A stretch of DNA of 64,000 bases. It comes from Antarctobacter heliothermus (GTDB lineage: Bacteria > Pseudomonadota > Alphaproteobacteria > Rhodobacterales > Rhodobacteraceae). The DNA is taken from the NCBI RefSeq assembly GCF_002237555.1, contig NZ_CP022540.1, positions 2,116,501 to 2,180,500 on the forward strand, read 5' to 3'. Shown piece by piece: positions 15,166-23,476 of the stretch (positions within the stretch are counted from its first letter, which is position 1; every line of letters starts with the position of its first letter). The translations under genes and the position numbers were made by a program. The notes beneath the pieces were generated by a model. It was given only the letters and a program-made list of their open reading frames with translations, did not search any database and was not told the origin of the DNA.

Positions 15166-16605
15166 TTATTTGGCGGCCCAACCAGAGACGGATTTCACCT
15201 CGACAAAGTCATGAATGCCCCAGCTGCCACCCTCGCGGCCATTGCCGGACATTTTCATGCCACCAAAGGGCGCGCCTGCGCCACGGCTCTCACCATTCAT
15301 CTCGACCATGCCCGACCGCAACTGCCGCGCCAGCCGCTGACGCCGCTCAGGGTCGGAACTCTGAACGTAATTGGTCAAGCCGTAAGGCGTATCGTTGGCG
15401 ATCTGAACGGCTTCTTCTTCGCTCTCGAACTTCAGGATCGACAGCACCGGGCCAAAGATTTCTTCCTGCGCGATGGTCATGTCATTGGTCACGTCGGCAA
15501 AGACCGTGGGCCGCACATAGAACCCTTTGTTGAACCCCTCGGGCCGCCCCGGACCGCCCGCCACCAGACGCGCCCCCTCGGCGATGCCCTTTTCGATCAG
15601 CGCCTGAATCTTTTCCCACTGGCTGCCGTTCACCACGGGACCGATGTGGCGCCCCTCCTCAGAGGCGGGGCCGACGGTGACCTTGCTCGCAACCGCTGCA
15701 GCTTCTTCGACGGCGGCATCATAGCGCGACGCCTCGACCACCATCCGGCTGGGCGCATTACAGCTCTGCCCGGTGTTGTTCATCATGTGCAGGACGCCGC
15801 GCTTGACCGCCTTGTCGTCCGCATCGGCAAACACAAGGTTGGCGCCCTTGCCGCCCAGTTCCAGATGGACACGTTTCAGCGTGTCAGCCGCCGCGATCGA
15901 GATCAGCCGCCCCGCGCGGGTCGAGCCGGTGAAGCTGACCATATCCACGTCCGGGTGCGACGACAGCTGGCTGCCCACACCCGCGCCATCGCCGTTCACA
16001 AGGTTGAATACCCCCGGCGGCAGGTCGGCCGCGTCCATGATCTCGGCAAAGATCATCGCGTCCAGCGGGCTTTCCTCAGACGGTTTCAGAACCATCGTAT
16101 TGCCCGCCACCAGCGCCGCGCCGACCTTGAGCGTGATCTGGTTCATCGGCCAGTTCCACGGCGTGATCAGGGCGCAGACGCCCACTGCCTCATGGATGAT
16201 CCGATCATTGGGCGTGTCATCGCCAAGCGGTGCCTCCCAAGGAAAGGCTTTGGCGGCGGTGATAAAGTTCTTGAGGTGCCACAGACCGGCCCCGACCTGC
16301 TGGGTCTTTGCCATGTCGATGGGCGCGCCCATCTCTACGCTGATGGCCGGGCCCAGATCCTCGGCACGCGCCTTGTAGGCGGCATAGACCCGTTCCAGCG
16401 CAGCGATGCGGTCCTCGACCGGGGTCGCCATCCAGCCGGGCAGGGCGGCCTTGGCGGCGGCCACAGCGGCGTTGGTGTCGGCCTCGCCGCCCAGCGAAAT
16501 CACTGCGCAGGCCTCTTCGGTCGACGGGTCGATCACGTCATGCGCTGTGCCGGCCTGCGCCTCTACCCAGGCGCCATTGATATAGAATTGGCGTTTCTCG
16601 ATCAT
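15166..16605 (-). CDS. NAD(P)-dependent aldehyde dehydrogenase
   Basis: This 479-residue ALDH oxidises an aldehyde to the acid. The catalytic pair is visible as Glu in LELGGKGANLVF and Cys in NTGQSCNAPSRM, along with the oxyanion/NAD region TPWNWPMNQ. The ATG at 16605 is preceded by AGGAG; an upstream in-frame start at 16659 would add 18 uncharacteristic residues. The substrate cannot be assigned from sequence; no betaine or choline genes adjoin it. It is transcribed alone, diverging from the peroxiredoxin gene with a gap of about 190 bases. Confidence 0.92.
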   Translation of the reverse strand: MIEKRQFYINGAWVEAQAGTAHDVIDPSTEEACAVISLGGEADTNAAVAAAKAALPGWMATPVEDRIAALERVYAAYKARAEDLGPAISVEMGAPIDMAKTQQVGAGLWHLKNFITAAKAFPWEAPLGDDTPNDRIIHEAVGVCALITPWNWPMNQITLKVGAALVAGNTMVLKPSEESPLDAMIFAEIMDAADLPPGVFNLVNGDGAGVGSQLSSHPDVDMVSFTGSTRAGRLISIAAADTLKRVHLELGGKGANLVFADADDKAVKRGVLHMMNNTGQSCNAPSRMVVEASRYDAAVEEAAAVASKVTVGPASEEGRHIGPVVNGSQWEKIQALIEKGIAEGARLVAGGPGRPEGFNKGFYVRPTVFADVTNDMTIAQEEIFGPVLSILKFESEEEAVQIANDTPYGLTNYVQSSDPERRQRLARQLRSGMVEMNGESRGAGAPFGGMKMSGNGREGGSWGIHDFVEVKSVSGWAAK

Positions 16606-16733
16606 CGCTCTACTCCTGCGTTGAAATCTGTCGACACGCTGGCCCCTGGATCTTACCAACAGGGCGGCGGCCGATTTTGCGGCACTCTGTCACCCCGCCC
16701 GTTGGGGTGCAAGGCGGGGCTTTACATGTCGTA

Positions 16734-16750
16734 TTTAGAATATACCTAAG
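16734..16750. promoter_or_regulatory. ICE-like imperfect palindrome upstream of the peroxiredoxin gene
   Basis: TTTAGAATATACCTAAG carries one perfect half of the Irr-type iron control element (TTTAGAA) and a partial second half (CTAA). It lies 49 bases before the peroxiredoxin ATG, within the likely promoter. This is suggestive only; the second half has several mismatches. Confidence 0.3.
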
Positions 16751-16798
16751 TCCCGTAAATCAAACCCGAGTTTTTCGGACAGGAAAGGAAGACCCACA

Positions 16799-17452
16799 AT
16801 GGCCCTGCGTATCAACGATGTGATCCCCAACCTTACCGTGACCACCGATCTGGGGAAGATCGTGCTGCACGACTGGATCGGCGACAGCTGGGCGATCCTG
16901 TTTTCGCATCCCAAAGATTTCACCCCGGTCTGCACCACCGAATTTGGCGCAGTGGCACAGTTGGCGGCGGAATGGGATAAGCGCGGCACCAAGGTGATGG
17001 GGATTTCCGTCGACGGTGTGGACGAGCACAAGAAGTGGAAAGGCGACATCGAAAAAACATCAGGTGCGCCGGCCGGTTTCCCGATCATCGCGGATGAGGA
17101 TCTGGCGGTGGCCAAGGCGCTGGACATGCTGCCTGCCGATGCCTATCTGCCTGATGGCCGAACCCCTGCGGACAGCGCCACAGTGCGCTCTGTCTTTATC
17201 ATCGCGCCGAACAAGAAGGTTCAGTTGATGATGACGTATCCGATGTCGGTGGGTCGCAACTTTGCCGAAGTGTTGCGCGCACTGGATGGTCTTCAGCGGA
17301 CCTACGAACAGCCGCTTGCGACTCCGGCCAATTGGGAGGTCGGGCAAGATGTGATCGTGGCCTTGTCATTGGATAATGACGCCGCAGCGGACAAATTCGG
17401 CGAACTGGATATCAAGTTGCCTTACCTGCGCTATGCGAAGAACCCGGCCTGA
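16799..17452 (+). CDS. 1-Cys peroxiredoxin (Prx6-type)
   Basis: This 217-residue thiol peroxidase reduces hydrogen and organic peroxides. The peroxidatic Cys45 lies in HPKDFTPVCTTE. No other cysteine is present in the protein, confirming the 1-Cys type. The extended C-terminal domain and the length match the Prx6 group (about 215-220). Its own promoter region contains an imperfect iron-control-like palindrome, and a strong hairpin follows the gene, so it is a single-gene unit. Confidence 0.94.
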   Translation: MALRINDVIPNLTVTTDLGKIVLHDWIGDSWAILFSHPKDFTPVCTTEFGAVAQLAAEWDKRGTKVMGISVDGVDEHKKWKGDIEKTSGAPAGFPIIADEDLAVAKALDMLPADAYLPDGRTPADSATVRSVFIIAPNKKVQLMMTYPMSVGRNFAEVLRALDGLQRTYEQPLATPANWEVGQDVIVALSLDNDAAADKFGELDIKLPYLRYAKNPA

Positions 17453-17471
17453 TCCGAAGCGGATCGGTCAC

Positions 17472-17497
17472 GCGGGCGCCCGTCCGGGCGCCCGTTT
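17472..17497 (+). terminator. Intrinsic terminator of the peroxiredoxin gene
   Basis: GGGCGCCC (17474-17481) and GGGCGCCC (17486-17493) form an 8-bp stem, since each arm is self-complementary. It is followed by G and TTTT, 20 bases after the stop codon. Confidence 0.8.
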
Positions 17498-17563
17498 TCA
17501 TATGCAGGGGGTGCTTGCCAAGATCACGTCGCCCGCCTAATCCGAAAGGCAGGAGGTGCGGTC

Positions 17564-18601
17564 ATGAGAGAACCCTTCATCCTTGGCGATGAGTCTGTTG
17601 CGGCGGGCACTCGGCGCACGGTGGACCTGCCGGTCTCGGTGCTGTCGGATCACTCGCCGGTCACGTTGTCGGCCCATGTAATACACGGCAAGCGGCCCGG
17701 CACGGTGATGTTTGTCTCGGCTGGCGTCCACGGCGATGAGGTCATCGGGGCAGAGATTGTACGGCGTTTGTTGCGCGCCGCGCCGCTGTCGCGGATGTCC
17801 GGCACGCTGGTGGCTGTGCCGATTGTAAACTCCTTTGGGTTTATAAACAGATCGCGGTACCTGCCGGATCGGCGCGATTTGAACCGGTGTTTTCCGGGCT
17901 CTCCGGCGGGGTCATTGGCGGCGCGGCTGGCGCATCTGTTCCTGACCCAGATCGTGACCCGCTGCGATGTCGGCATTGATCTGCATTCGGCGGCGGTGGG
18001 CCGGACGAACCTGCCGCAAATCCGCCTGACCCCCGGCAACCCGCGCCTGCGCGAGCTTGGCGAGGTTTTTGCCGCGCCGGTTACGATGACCTCCAAGACG
18101 CGCGAAGGATCGCTGCGCTTGGCCGCGTCCGAGGCGGGCGTGGATTTGTTGTTGTTCGAGGCCGGCGAGGGGCTGCGGTTTGACGAACATGCCGCACGCA
18201 CCGGGGTTGCGGGCATTTTGCGGGTCATGGCCAAGTTGGACATGATCGCCGGGCGCGGTGTGCCGCGCGCGCGCGGGCCGTCGGTCTATTGCGAACGGTC
18301 GTCCTGGATGCGTGCGCCGTCTGGCGGGCTGTTGCGGACGCTGAAACGGCGGGGCGATTTTGTCGAGAAAGGTCAGGTGCTTGGTGTGGTGTCCGACCCG
18401 TTCGGAGAACGCGAGGCCGAAGTGGTAGCGGATGTCACCGGCATTGTGATCGGTCGTTCGGACCTGCCTGTCGTCAATGAGGGTGATGCTCTGTTTCATG
18501 TCGCCGAACCACGCGAAATGGCGCGCGCCGAGGCCGCGGCGGAACGGTTCGAGGACGATCTGGACGCGCCACCCTTGTACGATGAGGACGAGATCATCTA
18601 G
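17564..18601 (+). CDS. Succinylglutamate desuccinylase/aspartoacylase family deacylase
   Basis: This 345-residue M14-type zinc deacylase has zinc ligands expected at His56 and Glu59 (SAGVHGDEVIG) and His141 (GIDLHSA), with the substrate-side motif DLNRCFPG. A C-terminal barrel around GDFVEKGQVLGVVSDPFG resembles the lipoyl-like domain of this subgroup. Family members hydrolyse N-acyl amino acids; the exact substrate is unknown. AGGAGG precedes the ATG. The acidic C-terminal tail (DDLDAPPLYDEDEI) is unusual. No rimK-like gene adjoins it, although such genes accompany some relatives. Confidence 0.87.
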   Translation: MREPFILGDESVAAGTRRTVDLPVSVLSDHSPVTLSAHVIHGKRPGTVMFVSAGVHGDEVIGAEIVRRLLRAAPLSRMSGTLVAVPIVNSFGFINRSRYLPDRRDLNRCFPGSPAGSLAARLAHLFLTQIVTRCDVGIDLHSAAVGRTNLPQIRLTPGNPRLRELGEVFAAPVTMTSKTREGSLRLAASEAGVDLLLFEAGEGLRFDEHAARTGVAGILRVMAKLDMIAGRGVPRARGPSVYCERSSWMRAPSGGLLRTLKRRGDFVEKGQVLGVVSDPFGEREAEVVADVTGIVIGRSDLPVVNEGDALFHVAEPREMARAEAAAERFEDDLDAPPLYDEDEII

Positions 18602-18695
18602 AGGCGGGGTTCCGTCGACCAAAACCCTGGCCAAACCCGGTTGCGCACCGGGGATGGGCTTGGCAGTCTCGCGCCACCTGATCCGGAGATCCCAC

Positions 18696-19484
18696 ATGCC
18701 GACTACACTAGCCACCTGGAACATCAACTCTGTCCGTTTGCGGGCGGGGCTGGTCGAAAAGCTGTTGTCTGAGCAGGCGCCAGACGTTTTGTGCCTTCAG
18801 GAATGCAAATCGCCGGTGGCAAAAATACCGCACGATGTGTTTGCGGCGCTTGGCTACCACCACATGGTGGCGCGAGGCGAAAAGGGGTACAACGGGGTCG
18901 CGATCCTGTCCAAGTTGCCGCTGGAGGACGTGGGCGACAAGGATTTTGCCGGTCTCGGACATGCGCGACATGTGGCGGCGAAACTGGAAAACGGGCTGAC
19001 AATTCACAACTTTTACGTTCCCGCTGGCGGCGATATCCCGGACCGGGAGAAGAACGTGAAGTTCGGACAAAAGCTGGATTACGTCGCCGAAATGCGCGAC
19101 TGGTTTGCGGCGGAACGTCCCGAAAAGGCAATTCTTGTTGGCGATCTGAATATTGCGCCGATGGAGGACGATGTCTGGGATCACAAGAAGATGCTCAAGG
19201 TGATCTCACACACGCCGGTCGAGGTTGAGGCGCTGCAACAGGCACAAGATGCCGGGGGCTGGGTGGATGTTACCCGTAAAGATTTGCCCGTGGGCAAGCT
19301 GTATAGCTGGTGGTCCTATCGTGCACGGGACTGGAATGAGGCGAACAAAGGTCGGCGGCTGGACCATGTCTGGGCCACCCCGGACATCGTGAACGCCTCT
19401 CATTCCAGCCGCGTCCTGCGCGACGCGCGCGGGTGGGAAAAGCCGTCGGACCACGCGCCGGTCTTTGCCACCTTCGACCTATAG
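18696..19484 (+). CDS. xthA: Exodeoxyribonuclease III
   Basis: This 262-residue AP endonuclease / 3'-5' exonuclease of base-excision repair has the family motifs in order: ATWNINSVR, LQECKS with metal-binding Glu36, GDLNIAP and C-terminal SDHAPV with the catalytic histidine. The length is typical (250-270). GGAG lies upstream of the ATG at 18696. It forms a single-gene unit between the deacylase and the convergent acyltransferase gene. Confidence 0.95.
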   Translation: MPTTLATWNINSVRLRAGLVEKLLSEQAPDVLCLQECKSPVAKIPHDVFAALGYHHMVARGEKGYNGVAILSKLPLEDVGDKDFAGLGHARHVAAKLENGLTIHNFYVPAGGDIPDREKNVKFGQKLDYVAEMRDWFAAERPEKAILVGDLNIAPMEDDVWDHKKMLKVISHTPVEVEALQQAQDAGGWVDVTRKDLPVGKLYSWWSYRARDWNEANKGRRLDHVWATPDIVNASHSSRVLRDARGWEKPSDHAPVFATFDL

Positions 19485-19523
19485 GGGCTTCGCAAAAAAG
19501 GCCCGTTGCCGCAGTGTCCTGCG

Positions 19524-21560
19524 CTACAGCGCTTCTTGCACGAGCAGGGCACGGCGCAGGGCGTCGACAATGACGGGCGCGATCAGAACGGCACCTGTGG
19601 TGTGAGCAAGGTGGTCGTCGTCGAAGTATAGAGGCCGCCCCTCGTCGTCGAACATACGGCACCGGCCTCCGGGGATCGTGTCACAGAAAGCCGGAGCGAT
19701 TTTCGCACGATGGATGAGCCCCTCACGCTCTAAACGGCCCAGCATCTGGAGAATGGGGCGGTTGCGGTCGAGGTAATTATTGTAGGAGTGGCCATCCCGG
19801 CAGGATTGTCGCCCCTGTAGTTCACAAAGTGCCGCCGCGCGGGGAACGTTCCAGCCGACCTCTGGCACCGGGTCCACTACGACCACGGCGAATTCTGACG
19901 AGAGGTCGCGCAGCCCCGCCTCATAGGCTGCCAAAACGTCTGCGCGGCGTTGGGGATCATCTGGCGCGCGTTTCTCGTCGTAGCGATCAAAGAGATCGGC
20001 CGTCATTGTCGGACCGGCTTCGACGCCGCCTTCGCCGTTGTCATAGCGATATCCGCTGAGGTAGCCGGGCCAGCGGATCGAGACGATGACCGCCTTTGCG
20101 TCACGACTGCGGGCAGAGGCGACGATCTGGCGTTGATAGTCCAGACACCCTTCGGCGGATTTGCGGTTGAGTTGAACCAGTCCTCCGATCGCGGGGCAGC
20201 CGCTGTAGGCTAGCGCATCCGTAGCAAAGCCCGCTTCGACCAGAGCGATTTGCGCTTGCCGGGCAAAAGCGTTGGAATGGCTATCGCCGATCAGAACGAC
20301 GTCTGGATTTGTTGCCGAGGCATTGGGAAGCCCGCATCCGGCCAAGGGTAGATCGGGCACGGGCGCACGATAGGTCAGCAAGCAGAGGTCGCGTTGCGGG
20401 CTTCTGTCCTCTTCGAAGGCGGCAAAGGCGCGTGCTCTATCCGGCAGGCGTTGTGGCAGACCCTCGCTTTTGTAACCCCAGACCCCGAAGGCGAGGATGA
20501 CAGTGCCCAAAGCCGCAAAACTGGAAAACAGTACCGGACGCCTTGGCAGGATCGGCCGTTTCCGACGGCGGAACGGACGTTCCACGAACCACCAAGTCAA
20601 CCAAGCAAGCATCAGCGACAGGACGGACAGCAGAAGCATGAGAGACGGTGGTGGCGCGGACAATTCATATAGGCGGGCGAAAGCAAACAAGGGCTGGTGC
20701 CAAAGGTAGGCGGAATAGCTGATCAGCCCGATGCCAACCACCGGCGCCGCGCAAAGTAGCCTACCCGCGGGGCTGGCCGAGCCTCCGAACAGCAAGACGA
20801 GCGCGGTTCCCAACACAGGCGGCAGAGTCCAGAGGCTCGGCATAGGGACGGTTTTGTCGTAAAAGACGACAGCGTAGGCGATCAGAGCTAGACCCAGCGC
20901 GGTGGCCCCCCCATGCTGGCGCCGTTTCCTGTCCAACAGCAATAGGGCACAGATTGAGCCGATCCCGATCTCCCAGAACCGCGCTGGCGAAAAGTAGAAC
21001 GTGAGATCAGGCGCGGTGGCTGCGCCAATCACCGCCACAACGAGGCTGATTGCCACCAGAAGTGAGACTATAGCCAGCGTTCCGCGCCGCCCGGTTTTCC
21101 AGACAAGCCACAGTAGGGGCGGGAAAAAGAGATAATACTGTTCCTCAACCGCCAAGCTCCAAGTGTGCAGCAGAGGCTGTAAGTCGGCCTCGGTATTGAA
21201 ATAGTCGACCTCGTTCATAAAAAACTGGTTCGAGAGGAAAATGGTGATCGACAGACTGCCCGCGAAATCCTCGAAATCGGCGGGCAGCATCCAGATCCAT
21301 GCGAAGGGAATGCAGACAAGGATTACCAGAAAGAGCGCCGGCAAGATGCGCCGGACGCGACGTTCGTAGAACCGCCCAATTGAAAAGCGGCCTTGCCTCA
21401 GATCTTCGGCGAGGAGAGAGGTGATAAGAAATCCCGAAATAACAAAGAAGACGTCGACGCCCACAAAGCCACCCGAAAACCATGAAAATCCGGCGTGGAA
21501 CAGGACTACTGGAAGAACCGCTATAGCGCGCAGCCCGTCAATATCTCGTCTGTAGTCCAT
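19524..21560 (-). CDS. Membrane acyltransferase with C-terminal SGNH domain (OafA/OatA type)
   Basis: This 678-residue protein has an N-terminal acyltransferase-3 domain of about ten membrane helices (RDIDGLRAIAVLPVVLFHAG, then FFVISGFLI and RRVRRILPAL) and a C-terminal SGNH hydrolase-like domain from about residue 400 (VVLIGDSHSNA and a late DDDHL). Such proteins transfer acetyl or other acyl groups across the inner membrane onto surface polysaccharide or peptidoglycan. By eye the gene looks less GC-rich than its neighbours and no other envelope gene adjoins it, so acquisition by transfer is possible. Confidence 0.9.
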   Translation of the reverse strand: MDYRRDIDGLRAIAVLPVVLFHAGFSWFSGGFVGVDVFFVISGFLITSLLAEDLRQGRFSIGRFYERRVRRILPALFLVILVCIPFAWIWMLPADFEDFAGSLSITIFLSNQFFMNEVDYFNTEADLQPLLHTWSLAVEEQYYLFFPPLLWLVWKTGRRGTLAIVSLLVAISLVVAVIGAATAPDLTFYFSPARFWEIGIGSICALLLLDRKRRQHGGATALGLALIAYAVVFYDKTVPMPSLWTLPPVLGTALVLLFGGSASPAGRLLCAAPVVGIGLISYSAYLWHQPLFAFARLYELSAPPPSLMLLLSVLSLMLAWLTWWFVERPFRRRKRPILPRRPVLFSSFAALGTVILAFGVWGYKSEGLPQRLPDRARAFAAFEEDRSPQRDLCLLTYRAPVPDLPLAGCGLPNASATNPDVVLIGDSHSNAFARQAQIALVEAGFATDALAYSGCPAIGGLVQLNRKSAEGCLDYQRQIVASARSRDAKAVIVSIRWPGYLSGYRYDNGEGGVEAGPTMTADLFDRYDEKRAPDDPQRRADVLAAYEAGLRDLSSEFAVVVVDPVPEVGWNVPRAAALCELQGRQSCRDGHSYNNYLDRNRPILQMLGRLEREGLIHRAKIAPAFCDTIPGGRCRMFDDEGRPLYFDDDHLAHTTGAVLIAPVIVDALRRALLVQEAL

Positions 21561-21712
21561 TATAGCCTCGTCATTCTTTTGTTCGCGATAGCGATGACCC
21601 GCCTAAAATAGAAGCTGGCAAGTGACCGCAGGGCTGCGCACCCACCCTTGCAAATCTGTTTCCCCTGCGCCATCTACCTCGTAAAGCGCACATAGAACCT
21701 TATGGGGGCGAG

Positions 21713-22624
21713 ATGCTGGAACTGGGTGGCGGCCAACAGGCTGCGGACAATTTGGTCAAGGATATCTCTGAAGCGGAGTTCATGGCCGAGGTCGTGGATG
21801 GTTCTGCCGAGACGCCGGTCATTGTCGATTTCTGGGCGCCTTGGTGCGGTCCATGCAAGACTTTGGGCCCGATGCTGGAGGACGCGGTGAAGGCGGCCAA
21901 AGGCGCGGTGCGCATGGTCAAGGTCAACGTGGACGAGGCGCAAAACATCGCCGGGCAGTTGCAGATCCAGTCAATCCCGACGGTCTATGCCTTTTACAAG
22001 GGCCAGCCGGTTGACGGGTTTCAGGGCGCACAGCCGCAATCCGAGATCAAGGCTTTTGTCGACCGCGTGGTGCAGGCCTCTGGCGGGGATGCCTCTGGTG
22101 GGTTGGACGATGCGGTCGCCGCGGCTGAAGAAATGCTGGAGCAGGGCGCGGCTGTGGATGCGGCGCAGACTTTTGCCGCGATCCTGGGTGAGGAACCGGC
22201 CCATGCCGGGGCCTACGGCGGTCTGGTGCGAGCGCATATCGCGATGGACGATCTGGATCAGGCCGAGGCGATCCTGAACGGGGCCCCGGTCGAGATTTCC
22301 AAGGCCCCTGAACTGGAAGCCGCCCATGCGCAGTTGCAGCTTGCCCGGCAGGCGGCGGATGCGGGTCCGATCACCGAGCTGACAGCCAAGGTTGAGGCCG
22401 ATCCGGCAGACCTGCAGGCGCGGTTCGATCTGGCGCAAGCGATGTACGCGGCGGGGGATGCCGAGGGCGCAGTTGAACAGCTGTTGGACATCTTTCGGCG
22501 CGACCGCGAGTGGAATGACGGCGCGGCAAAGACACAGCTGTTCACCATTTTCGATGCGCTGAAAGCCAATGATCCGTTGGTTCTGAATGGACGACGCAAA
22601 CTGAGCTCGATGATATTTGCCTGA
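21713..22624 (+). CDS. ybbN: YbbN/CnoX-type thioredoxin-TPR co-chaperone
   Basis: This 303-residue protein has an N-terminal thioredoxin fold with a complete active site WCGPC (Cys45, Cys48) and a C-terminal helical tetratricopeptide-like region (about residues 125-303), the YbbN/CnoX architecture. Such proteins protect unfolded or oxidised proteins and hand them to chaperones. Unlike the E. coli protein, which lacks the redox cysteine pair, this one keeps it. It heads a three-gene unit with a LonN-domain protein and a Trm112-like protein. Confidence 0.92.
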   Translation: MLELGGGQQAADNLVKDISEAEFMAEVVDGSAETPVIVDFWAPWCGPCKTLGPMLEDAVKAAKGAVRMVKVNVDEAQNIAGQLQIQSIPTVYAFYKGQPVDGFQGAQPQSEIKAFVDRVVQASGGDASGGLDDAVAAAEEMLEQGAAVDAAQTFAAILGEEPAHAGAYGGLVRAHIAMDDLDQAEAILNGAPVEISKAPELEAAHAQLQLARQAADAGPITELTAKVEADPADLQARFDLAQAMYAAGDAEGAVEQLLDIFRRDREWNDGAAKTQLFTIFDALKANDPLVLNGRRKLSSMIFA

Positions 22625-22651
22625 TCGGTTGGGCAGTCTACCTTGTCCGGC

Positions 22652-23293
22652 ATGAAACGGTTCAAAGATCTTCCGGGGACAATCCCGGTCTTCCCGCTGC
22701 CCGGGGCGCTGTTGTTGCCCCGGGCGCGTCTGCCATTGCATATCTTCGAGCCGCGTTACCTTGCGATGCTGGATGATTGCCTCAAGACAGAGGCACGCCT
22801 GATCGGAATGGTGCAGCCGCATGTTGTCCCGGGGCGCGATGAGGACGGGTTGCACCGGATCGGCTGTGCGGGCCGCGTGACCCAATTCTCCGAGACAGAG
22901 GACGGGCGCTATATGGTCACGCTGACCGGGCTGTCGCGCTATCGCATTCTGGGTGAGGTCGACGGGTTCACGCCCTATCGGCGCTGTGAGGTCAGCTGGG
23001 ACGGGTTCGAGCGCGATCAGCAAGGGGCCGAGACGGATACCGGGTTTGATCGCAGCACGTTCATGAACCTGTTGAACCGCTATTTCATGTCCAAAGAGTT
23101 GTCGGCGGATTGGGACACCCTGCAAGAGGCGGATGACGAGCTGTTGCTCAATTCGCTGTCGATGCTGCTGGAGTTCAGTCCAGAGGACAAGCAGGCGCTG
23201 CTGGAGGCGCCGTCACTCAGTACGCGGCGCGAGACACTGGTGACGCTGATCGAATACACCCTGCGGGGCGGAGAAGAGGATCTGATGCAATGA
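22652..23293 (+). CDS. LON peptidase substrate-binding (LonN) domain protein
   Basis: This 213-residue stand-alone Lon N-terminal domain shows [26 protein letters not shown], the family signature (split here by the LPG turn). It has no ATPase or protease domain. The function of these proteins is unknown; they are widespread beside YbbN and Trm112 genes in alphaproteobacteria. I chose the ATG at 22652, giving the usual MKRFKDLPG start. A TTG nine bases earlier is in frame but lacks support. Its stop overlaps the next gene's ATG. Confidence 0.9.
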   Translation: MKRFKDLPGTIPVFPLPGALLLPRARLPLHIFEPRYLAMLDDCLKTEARLIGMVQPHVVPGRDEDGLHRIGCAGRVTQFSETEDGRYMVTLTGLSRYRILGEVDGFTPYRRCEVSWDGFERDQQGAETDTGFDRSTFMNLLNRYFMSKELSADWDTLQEADDELLLNSLSMLLEFSPEDKQALLEAPSLSTRRETLVTLIEYTLRGGEEDLMQ

Positions 23294-23466
23294 CAACGGA
23301 ATTTGACCGCCGCATGCTGGAGGCGCTGATTTGCCCGGTGACCCAAACCGGGCTGCGCTATGACGTGGACAAGCAGGAATTGATCAGCACCGCAGCCGGG
23401 TTGGCTTATCCGATCCGCGACGGCATCCCGGTGATGTTGCAGGATGAGGCGCGGGTGCTGGGCTAG
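23290..23466 (+). CDS. Trm112-family small protein
   Basis: This 58-residue protein begins [18 protein letters not shown] and ends with an [12 protein letters not shown] segment typical of Trm112/UPF0434 proteins. The usual second zinc cysteines are absent; only Cys15 in LICPVT is seen, as is common for bacterial members. In other organisms Trm112 proteins activate methyltransferases; the bacterial role is largely unknown. It is translationally coupled (ATGA) to the LonN gene. Confidence 0.88.
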   Translation: MTTEFDRRMLEALICPVTQTGLRYDVDKQELISTAAGLAYPIRDGIPVMLQDEARVLG

Positions 23467-23476
23467 GCCGGGTTGG

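Noticed and set aside
15127..16749. Plus-strand open frame (540 codons) opposite the aldehyde dehydrogenase
   Set aside because: Shadow of the dehydrogenase codon pattern; no recognisable protein and it runs through the palindromic repeat.
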